64,000 nt of DNA from positions 20,480 through 84,479 of the forward strand of contig JAAYFI010000069.1 of the NCBI GenBank assembly GCA_012728315.1. Reading direction: 5' to 3'. The notes below the pieces were generated by a model, which had not been told where the DNA came from, ran no database searches, and was given only the letters and a program-made list of their open reading frames with translations. Origin of the DNA: Gammaproteobacteria bacterium. GTDB taxonomy: Bacteria > Pseudomonadota > Gammaproteobacteria > Pseudomonadales > Pseudomonadaceae. The position numbers and the translations under genes are program-made. Below, piece after piece: positions 53,064 through 61,107 of the stretch (positions are counted from its first letter, which is position 1; each line of letters starts with the position of its first letter).

Positions 53064-53160
53064 ACGCCCTGCAAATACAAATAAAGACTTGCAAATGAAA
53101 ATAAAGCACTCTATTATCAAGGCGTGTTTGGGATTTGCAGTGCTAAACGCCCTGCAAATA
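53064..53160. promoter_or_regulatory. TGCAAAT-rich divergent control region
   Basis: 14-bp direct repeat ACGCCCTGCAAATA at 53064 and 53147; 20-bp-spaced TGCAAATACAAATAAAG/TGCAAATGAAAATAAAG at 53070 and 53090. Confidence 0.6.
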
Positions 53161-53204
53161 AACAATGTGTATGTATTTAGCTATTCTAGCTAGGAGTTAT
53201 CATT

Positions 53205-53426
53205 ATGTCTCATACTTTCTTAACCACCGAGCAGCTCTCTGAGCGCATCCACTACAACGCACGCACAATTCGCCATCAGTTGGTCGACAAGTGTTTGTTT
53301 GAAGGTCGTCACTATGTACGCCCGTTTGGTGGTCGCAAGTATTTATTTATTTGGGAAGCTATTAAAGAAGACTTATTGGCTTCATATAGCGACAGCGTCG
53401 CAATGCCTATCTGCGCGGAGGCTTAA
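53205..53426 (+). CDS. AlpA/excisionase-like small DNA-binding protein
   Basis: FLTTEQLSERIHYNARTIRHQLVDKCLFEGRHYVRPFGGRKYLFIWEAIKED; 2 nt from integrase start. Confidence 0.75.
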   Translation: MSHTFLTTEQLSERIHYNARTIRHQLVDKCLFEGRHYVRPFGGRKYLFIWEAIKEDLLASYSDSVAMPICAEA

Positions 53427-53428
53427 TC

Positions 53429-54661
53429 ATGGCTAACGTACGCGTGGATGAGCGCACCGACAGGCTCTATTTAGATTTTCGCTACCAAGGTAAGCGTTAC
53501 CGTGAGTTTTCAGGATTAAAAAATACGGCCACCAACACTCGCAAGCTGGAAAAACTGGGCGAAAAGATTGAGCAAGAGATTGTTCTGGGTTCTTTCAAGT
53601 ATCACCATCACTTTCCAGAGTCAGCAGCAGGCAAGCGTTTTGCTCAAGAAGAGCTGGAGCAGATTAAGCAGGCTACAACTATTGCAGCAGCAGTCGCAGT
53701 CGCTTCGGCACTACAGAGCGAATCAACTAATACGCCACTGTTTAAAGATTTTGTTGAAGAGTGGATTATGGAGAACAAGGTCAGTTGGCGGGATTCGCAT
53801 TTGACCAATATGCACAACATCGTCAAATGCCATTACTTACCGCATTTTGCAGATAGAGAAGTCGGCAGCATCACTCGTGCTGAATTGTTAAAGTTTCGAT
53901 CAGATCTCGCCAAAGTTCCAGGTCGAACCGTTAACAAAGGACTCTCAGCAAACCGTATCAACAAGATCATGGATCCGTTGCGACGTGTTTTTGAGGAAGC
54001 CGCCGACCGTTATGAATTTAACACACCCTTTATCCGCATTAAACCGCTGCGTATTCAGAAGAGTGATGTTGAGCCTTTCACATTAGCGGAGAGCTTGCGC
54101 ATTATTGCTGCAGCACGCCCCGATTATAAAAACTATTACATCGTGCGCTTTTTCACTGGTATGCGTACTGGTGAAATTGATGGCCTCAAGTGGAAATATG
54201 TGGACTTTGAGCGCCGCCAGATCTTGATACGGGAAACCATTGTTGCCGGCAAAGAGGACTACACCAAGACTGACTCCTCTCAGCGTGAAATCCACATGAC
54301 AGATGCAGTTTATCGCGCTCTGAAACATCAGCATAAAGCCACCTCACTGGTATCAGAGTTTGTCTTCTGCAACCTCAAAGGTACGCCGCTGGATCATAAC
54401 AACGTGACTAAGCGGGTCTGGTATCCGCTATTGGCTCAACTCAAGCTGCAAAAGCGCCGGCCTTATCAAACAAGGCACACCGCCGCCACGCTCTGGCTCG
54501 CAGCGGGTGAAGCACCGGAGTGGATTGCTCGGCAAATGGGGCATGCCAGCACTGAAATGCTCTTCAAAGTGTACTCGCGCTACGTGCCCAACCTCACCCG
54601 CAAGGACGGCTCAGCCTTTGAGCGTCTGCTGGATGAGCAAATGAGTCTGTTGGAGAAATAA
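53429..54661 (+). CDS. tyrosine site-specific integrase
   Basis: TGMRTGEIDGLKW, TRHTAATLWLAAGEAPEWIARQMGHASTEMLFKVYSRY. Confidence 0.95.
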   Translation: MANVRVDERTDRLYLDFRYQGKRYREFSGLKNTATNTRKLEKLGEKIEQEIVLGSFKYHHHFPESAAGKRFAQEELEQIKQATTIAAAVAVASALQSESTNTPLFKDFVEEWIMENKVSWRDSHLTNMHNIVKCHYLPHFADREVGSITRAELLKFRSDLAKVPGRTVNKGLSANRINKIMDPLRRVFEEAADRYEFNTPFIRIKPLRIQKSDVEPFTLAESLRIIAAARPDYKNYYIVRFFTGMRTGEIDGLKWKYVDFERRQILIRETIVAGKEDYTKTDSSQREIHMTDAVYRALKHQHKATSLVSEFVFCNLKGTPLDHNNVTKRVWYPLLAQLKLQKRRPYQTRHTAATLWLAAGEAPEWIARQMGHASTEMLFKVYSRYVPNLTRKDGSAFERLLDEQMSLLEK

Positions 54662-54663
54662 CC

Positions 54664-54912
54664 ATGCAAGAGATTCTATTGAAAACAGAGCAGCAGAAGT
54701 TGATCACGCCGCGCAACGTAACGATCTGGTTGATTAACTATTACAAGATTCCGCGCAGTAACGATTTGTCATTGCATTGGGGCTTGCCGTACTGGATCGA
54801 TAACTACACCGCCATCAAACACTGGGTTGAGCGAGTTATGAGCGAAAAGCCTTACGAGGGGCGAGTGCTCGGTGATCTGCGCCGCCGCTTTGAAGAGCAG
54901 TTGCCCATTTAA
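54664..54912 (+). CDS. small hypothetical island protein
   Basis: 82 aa ORF 2 nt after integrase, likely co-transcribed. Confidence 0.65.
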   Translation: MQEILLKTEQQKLITPRNVTIWLINYYKIPRSNDLSLHWGLPYWIDNYTAIKHWVERVMSEKPYEGRVLGDLRRRFEEQLPI

Positions 54913-54984
54913 AGCACATCTAACAGCACCCTGTTTATGGGTGCTGGCCTAAGCCCGTTTGAGTCAATTTAAAGAGTTATTTAT

Positions 54985-55833
54985 ATGACAGACTTTGATT
55001 TAGCCTGGATCAATCAAATTGATGCAGTCAATGACATTTGGAGTGTGCAAACACGCGATAAACAGTTTTATAAACAGAAATATCGCTTCGGAGTACCTCA
55101 ACATACTGATGGTTATGTCGCTGTTGTTGAGCTCAATGGTAGTCAGTTTATAAGAGTGCTAGAGGCTGTGGTGCTACAGCTTCCACAAGACGTTGTCCGC
55201 ACGCATTTTGCTTGGCGACAGCCGGATCAACTGGATGCACAAGGTATGCTCTGGCATCACGCGGCCCTAATACAAGACCGTGTTTTAAAAGAGTTTCTGA
55301 CCAATATTCTGCTCGATGCAAAAATCATGCATCCATTTTATATAGCTCGGGCCAGCCAAGATTTTCATCACAATGAAACAGGCGGCCTTTTTAAGCACAG
55401 CGTACAGGTCGCTTTAGCGGCAATAGAGATCGCCCAAAATTATGGTCTTGAGCAACCTGATGTTGATTGTGTTTTCGTCTGTGGCTTACTGCATGACATT
55501 GGCAAGATCATGATGTTTTATAATATCGATAAACACCGACAAAAAGGCGTCAATGGCCAACATGAAGCCTTTAGTTTTATGGTTCTCGCTGAGCATTTGG
55601 AGCGCTTAAAAGCGCAAAACAAGACGCTATTTGAAGCGATTTCGGCAACACTATCGGTCAATGTGAACGGGAAAAAGCATTGCGAATACGTGATTGAAAC
55701 CATTGTTCGAGCGGCTGATCGCATTTCAGCAGAAGTCTATCAATGTCGCGCTGCATTCAAGGACAAACCGGCAGGGCAGCTGTATGCAAACTATAAGTCA
55801 GGGAAACGCTATAAGCGCTTGTGGCACACTTAG
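54985..55833 (+). CDS. HD-domain protein (TraI/MobH N-terminal-like putative hydrolase)
   Basis: HHNETGGLFKHSVQVALAAIEIA ... VCGLLHDIGKI ... VIETIVRAADRIS. Confidence 0.82.
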   Translation: MTDFDLAWINQIDAVNDIWSVQTRDKQFYKQKYRFGVPQHTDGYVAVVELNGSQFIRVLEAVVLQLPQDVVRTHFAWRQPDQLDAQGMLWHHAALIQDRVLKEFLTNILLDAKIMHPFYIARASQDFHHNETGGLFKHSVQVALAAIEIAQNYGLEQPDVDCVFVCGLLHDIGKIMMFYNIDKHRQKGVNGQHEAFSFMVLAEHLERLKAQNKTLFEAISATLSVNVNGKKHCEYVIETIVRAADRISAEVYQCRAAFKDKPAGQLYANYKSGKRYKRLWHT

Positions 55834-55869
55834 ACACGCGTGTAATAATCCAGCTGCACGAACACGCAT

Positions 55870-55905
55870 AGGCCAGCAAGGTTGCTTTGTACTTGCTGGC
55901 CTTTT
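55870..55905 (+). terminator. terminator after HD-domain gene
   Basis: AGGCCAGCAAG-GTTGCTTTGTA-CTTGCTGGCCTTTT, perfect 11-bp stem. Confidence 0.85.
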
Positions 55906-56008
55906 GGTATCTAATAACTAAATATTTATTATTCTCCTTTATACCAACATGCTGCCCTAGAAATATTACTTTCACTCTAGGCCAGCAACCCCTATTTAAG
56001 GCATCAGC

Positions 56009-58447
56009 ATGAACCACAGCGCACACAATAAACTCATTTCTTTTATTTGGAGCATTGCCGACGACTGCCTGCGTGATGTGTATGTACGCGGCAAGTACCG
56101 CGATGTGATTTTGCCGATGGTGGTGTTGCGTCGTTTAGATACTTTGCTTGAGCCAAGCAAACAAGCCGTATTGGATGAAGTGACGTTCCAGAAAGAAGAG
56201 ATGGATGCCATTGAGCTGGATGATGCTCCGCTGATGGCTGCGTCCGGTTATGTGTTCTACAACACCTCTAAGTGGACGCTAAAATCAATCTACAGCACGG
56301 CGACCAACAACCAGCAAATCCTACTGGCAAACTTTGAAGAATACCTACTGGGCTTTAGCGATAACGTTAAAGAGATCATTGAGTGTTTTAACCTGCAAGC
56401 GCAGATTCGTCACATGGCATCCAAGCAGGTATTACTCGATGTGGTGGAGAAGTTTGTCTCGCCCTATATCAACCTCACACCCAATGCGGTTGCTGATCCT
56501 GACGGCAATCTGATGCCTGGCCTCAGTAATCTGGGCATGGGGTATGTGTTTGAAGAACTGATCCGTAAATTTAACGAAGAAAACAACGAAGAAGCCGGTG
56601 AGCACTTCACTCCGCGTGAAGTCATTGAGCTGATGACGCATTTGGTGTTTGACCCTATACAAGGCAACTTACCGCTGACCATGACTGTGTATGACCCAGC
56701 CTGTGGTAGTGGCGGTATGCTGACCGAAGCGCAAAACTTTATTGAAGAAAAGTACCCCAACGACAATCGTGATGTGTACCTCTACGGTAAAGAAATCAAC
56801 GATGAGACTTACGCTATTTGTAAGTCTGACATGATGATTAAAGGCAACAACCCAGAAAACATTCGCGTGGGTTCAACTTTGTCTACCGACGAGTTCGCCG
56901 CACAGCGTTTTGATTTTATGCTTTCTAATCCGCCCTATGGCAAAAGCTGGGCTTCAGAACAAAAGCATATTAAAGATGGCAACGACGTTATCGACCCACG
57001 TTTTAAAGTGAAATTAAAAGATTACTGGGGCGTAGAAGCAGAAGTGGATGCCACACCACGCTCTAGCGATGGGCAGTTGCTGTTCCTCATGGAAATGGTC
57101 AGCAAAATGAAGTCGCCTGAGCTAAGCCCGTTAGGTAGTCGCATTGCCTCTGTCCATAATGGTTCCAGTTTGTTTACCGGTGATGCCGGTGGTGGTGAAA
57201 GCAATATCCGTCGTTATCTGATTGAAAACGACATGCTGGATGCTATCGTCCAGCTACCCAACAACCTGTTTTATAACACCGGCATTACTACTTATATTTG
57301 GCTGCTCAGCAATAATAAGCCTGCGCAGCGACGCGGCAAAGTGCAGCTGATTGATGCCAGTTTATTATTCCGTAAGCTGCGTAAAAACTTAGGCGAAAAA
57401 AATTGTGAGTTTTCACCAGAGCATATTGAAGAGATTGTCCGCACCTATTTAGATTGCGCCGCAGTTGAGCGCCAGCTAGATAACAATGGCGACCCCATCG
57501 GCATGGCCAGCCAAGTGTTTGATAATGCAGACTTTGGCTATTACAAAGTCACTATCGAGCGCCCAGATCGCCGTAAAGCGCAATTTAGTGCTGAGCGTAT
57601 TGCCAATCTGCGCTTTGATCGACAGCTGATCGAAGTCATGCAGCACTTGTACAGTGAGCATGGCGAACAGGTATATGCCGCGACAGGCTTTGGTAAAAAT
57701 AACAAAGACAGCTTTTTAAAGTCCATCGAGAAAGACATTCTTAACTGGTGCGAAGACAACGATATTAGTCTGAATGCCAAAGCTAAAACCAAGCTCTTAG
57801 ACGTTAAACAGTGGCAATCATTGAAAGACTTACACGCTACTGCTGAGCAGCTCATGCAGGCGATTGGCACTCAAGAGTGTGCTGACTTCAACCTGTTTAA
57901 AGCCAAGGTTGATGCACAACTCAAAGCCGATAAAACCAAACTATCCGCGTCAGCAAAAAACGCCATTTTAAACAGCGTCAGCTGGTACGACGAAAACGCC
58001 GCCAAAGTGATTAATAAAGTAGTCAAGCTCAGTGGCGATAAGCTCGATGAACTGCTAGAACGTTTAGGCTGCAGCGAAGCCGATTTACCCGACTTTGGTT
58101 ACTACCCGCGCCCAGCCACTGAAGGCGGGAAAAAAGGCGAATACATCACTTACGAAACCAGCGCCGATTTGCGCGATAGCGAGTCAATCCCCGTTAAAGA
58201 CAGCATTCACCAGTATTTCCGTGACGAAGTGCAGCTACATGTGAGTGAGGCGTGGATCAATCTGGACTCAGTTAAAATCGGTTATGAAATCAGCTTTAAC
58301 AAATACTTTTACCGCCACAAACCCTTGCGTGCGCTGGAGGATGTGGCTGCCGACATCATTAGTTTGGAGCAACAAGCCGAAGGCTTAATAGCGCAGATTT
58401 TAGGTGTGAGCAGCTTTGATGCGGCAGTTAAAGAGGTGCAGAACTAA
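56009..58447 (+). CDS. hsdM: Type I restriction-modification system methyltransferase subunit
   Basis: GEHFTPREVIELM, YDPACGSGGMLTEA, FMLSNPPYGKSW. Confidence 0.96.
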   Translation: MNHSAHNKLISFIWSIADDCLRDVYVRGKYRDVILPMVVLRRLDTLLEPSKQAVLDEVTFQKEEMDAIELDDAPLMAASGYVFYNTSKWTLKSIYSTATNNQQILLANFEEYLLGFSDNVKEIIECFNLQAQIRHMASKQVLLDVVEKFVSPYINLTPNAVADPDGNLMPGLSNLGMGYVFEELIRKFNEENNEEAGEHFTPREVIELMTHLVFDPIQGNLPLTMTVYDPACGSGGMLTEAQNFIEEKYPNDNRDVYLYGKEINDETYAICKSDMMIKGNNPENIRVGSTLSTDEFAAQRFDFMLSNPPYGKSWASEQKHIKDGNDVIDPRFKVKLKDYWGVEAEVDATPRSSDGQLLFLMEMVSKMKSPELSPLGSRIASVHNGSSLFTGDAGGGESNIRRYLIENDMLDAIVQLPNNLFYNTGITTYIWLLSNNKPAQRRGKVQLIDASLLFRKLRKNLGEKNCEFSPEHIEEIVRTYLDCAAVERQLDNNGDPIGMASQVFDNADFGYYKVTIERPDRRKAQFSAERIANLRFDRQLIEVMQHLYSEHGEQVYAATGFGKNNKDSFLKSIEKDILNWCEDNDISLNAKAKTKLLDVKQWQSLKDLHATAEQLMQAIGTQECADFNLFKAKVDAQLKADKTKLSASAKNAILNSVSWYDENAAKVINKVVKLSGDKLDELLERLGCSEADLPDFGYYPRPATEGGKKGEYITYETSADLRDSESIPVKDSIHQYFRDEVQLHVSEAWINLDSVKIGYEISFNKYFYRHKPLRALEDVAADIISLEQQAEGLIAQILGVSSFDAAVKEVQN

Positions 58448-59751
58448 TGGTTAAGTTTGCACAGCTGCCTAAGTATGAGGCGTATAAGGATTCTGGGGTT
58501 GAGTGGCTTGGAGAAATTCCTTGCGGATGGTCTTTAAAGCCTGGGTTTGTTGCTTTTAGTGAAAACAAGCGTAGCAATAAAGGAATGATAGAAAATACGG
58601 TTCTATCTCTTAGTTATGGCCATATTGTAATTAGGCCTGAAGAAAAACTAACCGGCCTTGTCCCCGAATCATTTGAGACTTATCAGCTAGTTGAGCCAGG
58701 TGACATAATAGTTCGCTGCATGGACTTACAAAATGACAAGGTTAGCTTGCGTACAGGCTTATCTAAAAGTAAAGGCATTATCACAAGCGCATATCTCAAT
58801 TTGAAAGTTAATAATGATTTTGAGTCTCGCTTTATTCACTATTACTTGCATTCGCTAGATACAACGAAGGTTTTGTATCGGTTTGGTAGTGGTTTAAGAC
58901 AAAACTTAAGCTTCCTTGATTTTAAAAGGCTTCCTGTTTTTAGTATTCCTAAGAACATCCAGACCATCATTGCAGACTATCTCGACCAAAAAACCACTCA
59001 AATTGATGCAGCTATTGCCATTAAAGAGCAGCAAATTGAGCTGCTAAAAGAACGCAAGCAAATCATTATCCAGCAAGCCGTCACCCAAGGCCTCGACCCT
59101 AATGTGCCGATGAAAGACTCAGGCGCAGAGTGGATTGGGCAGATACCGGAACATTGGGAAGTAAAAAGAGTAAAAAACATTTTTAGACTTGTGATGGATG
59201 CATCTGAAAAAAATAACAGCCATGAGCTTTTATCTGTATATACAGATATTGGTGTTAAACCTCGAAGAGAGCTTGAAGAACGAGGTAATAAAGCGTCAAC
59301 GACTGATGGCTATTGGTTTGTGAAAAAAGGCGACATTGTTGTTAATAAACTTCTGGCATGGATGGGGGCTATCGGGTTGTCAGAGTACGATGGCGTTACG
59401 AGTCCTGCATACGATATTTTGAGACCTAAAGTGCCAGTAAACGGCCTTTTTTATCATTATTTATTTAGGTCCGACTTTTGTTCTGCTGAGTTAAAGCGAC
59501 ACTCTCGCGGAATAATGGATATGCGTTTGCGTCTTTACTTTGATAAGTTTGGTGTGATTGAGGTGCCATACCCTCCTATTGAAGAGCAGCATGCGATTAC
59601 CGATAAAGTTAAAATTATTATGAGTGATATTGAAATAGGTACCACTCACTTAAAAGATCAAATCCAAAAACTCAAAGAATACAAAACCACGCTAATCAAC
59701 AGCGCTGTCACCGGAAAAATAAAAATCACCCCTGAGATGCTGCAAGCTTAA
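58447..59751 (+). CDS. hsdS: Type I restriction-modification system specificity subunit
   Basis: Two target-recognition halves (KDSGVEWLGEIP...W and KDSGAEWIGQIPEHW) and conserved helices LDQKTTQIDAAIAIKEQQIELLKERKQ; TAATG overlap with hsdM. Confidence 0.95.
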   Translation: MVKFAQLPKYEAYKDSGVEWLGEIPCGWSLKPGFVAFSENKRSNKGMIENTVLSLSYGHIVIRPEEKLTGLVPESFETYQLVEPGDIIVRCMDLQNDKVSLRTGLSKSKGIITSAYLNLKVNNDFESRFIHYYLHSLDTTKVLYRFGSGLRQNLSFLDFKRLPVFSIPKNIQTIIADYLDQKTTQIDAAIAIKEQQIELLKERKQIIIQQAVTQGLDPNVPMKDSGAEWIGQIPEHWEVKRVKNIFRLVMDASEKNNSHELLSVYTDIGVKPRRELEERGNKASTTDGYWFVKKGDIVVNKLLAWMGAIGLSEYDGVTSPAYDILRPKVPVNGLFYHYLFRSDFCSAELKRHSRGIMDMRLRLYFDKFGVIEVPYPPIEEQHAITDKVKIIMSDIEIGTTHLKDQIQKLKEYKTTLINSAVTGKIKITPEMLQA

Positions 59752-59764
59752 GCAAGGAAGCGCT

Positions 59765-60931
59765 ATGTTCACTATTAACCGTCAAGACAACCGCATTAAA
59801 CCAGTGAAGGCCAAAAGCTTTAACGAGCTGGGCTTTTCTGAGCGCAAGCACCTGCAAGAATGGCTGGCGCATCAGCCCAATGCTTTGGGTGCTGAAGAAC
59901 TGCTGATTATTCAAAAAGAGTTTGCAGGTTTTGACGAAACCCGTGAACGCCTTGATCTGCTGGCGCTGGATAAAGACGGCAATTTGGTGATTATCGAAAA
60001 TAAGCTGGATGACAGTGGCCGTGATGTGGTGTGGCAAGCAGTTAAATACGCCTCCTATTGTGCCAGCCTGAGCAAAGCGCAGATTGTGGAAATCTACCAA
60101 CAATACCTTGATCAGTATGAACCTGTTGCAGCTGATGCTGATTCGCCGGCTACGCCCACTAATGCCGCGAGCCGCATCTGTGATTTTTTAAATGCGCCCG
60201 ATTTAGATGAAGTAAAGCTTAACCTTGGTAACAGCCAGCGTTTAATTTTGGTAGCGGCTAATTTTCGTAAAGAAGTCACCAGCACCGCACTCTGGCTGCT
60301 GGGCCAAGGCATTAACATTCAATGCTTTAAAGTCACGCCCTATGCCTTGGGTGAGCAACTGCTGATTAACATCGACCAGATTATCCCCACGCCAGAAGTG
60401 AAAGAACTGATGATCGGCATCAGCGCCAAAGAAGCTGAAGAAAAAAGCACCGAAGTGGTGCTGAAAAATCGTCATAACGTGCGCCGTGAATACTGGGAAC
60501 AGGCGCTCGAAGTATTTCAAAAGAGCCCTTGCAAGCTGTACAACAATATAAGCCCCAGCAAGGATCACTGGCTTTCTGCTGGCTCGGGTGTAAGCGGCTG
60601 CCCTTATAACCTGATTTTTTTGCAAAAAGAAATCAGGGTAGAGCTATCGATTAGCCGCAGCCACACTGAAGAGAACAAGTTCATCTTTGACTTTTTGTAT
60701 CAGCTAAAACAAGAGATAGAGCAACGCTTTGGTCAGCCGCTTCACTGGATGCGCTTAGATGACAAGAAAATGTCCCGCGTGCAGTTTTGCGCAGAGGCTG
60801 ATGGCTATAATCAAGAAACTTGGCCACAGTCTATCGCGTGGCATATTGAACATATGAGTAAGCTGGATGCCGCTTTTAAAGAGCCATTGCAAAAAGCATC
60901 CGAAGCGCTAAAGCAAACGAAATTTGAGTAA
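59765..60931 (+). CDS. DUF4268-containing protein with N-terminal PD-(D/E)XK nuclease-like region
   Basis: RERLDLLALDKDGNLVIIENKLDDSGRDVVWQAVKYASYC (D...ExK) and C-terminal NISPSKDHWLSAGSGVSG. Confidence 0.82.
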   Translation: MFTINRQDNRIKPVKAKSFNELGFSERKHLQEWLAHQPNALGAEELLIIQKEFAGFDETRERLDLLALDKDGNLVIIENKLDDSGRDVVWQAVKYASYCASLSKAQIVEIYQQYLDQYEPVAADADSPATPTNAASRICDFLNAPDLDEVKLNLGNSQRLILVAANFRKEVTSTALWLLGQGINIQCFKVTPYALGEQLLINIDQIIPTPEVKELMIGISAKEAEEKSTEVVLKNRHNVRREYWEQALEVFQKSPCKLYNNISPSKDHWLSAGSGVSGCPYNLIFLQKEIRVELSISRSHTEENKFIFDFLYQLKQEIEQRFGQPLHWMRLDDKKMSRVQFCAEADGYNQETWPQSIAWHIEHMSKLDAAFKEPLQKASEALKQTKFE

Positions 60932-61107
60932 GGAACACTTGGATAATGAGCAGCAAGATCTTTTCTGGAGTGTAGCCATTTGACGGCCATTTGATTGCGT
61001 ACATTGCTAGTTTATTAATTCCCTTTTAAATCAAAAGGTTACGTTTTTATTTCATTTGATTTCAGCTGCATTATTGAATGTTCCATAGCAAAAGGATAGG
61101 AAGACTT

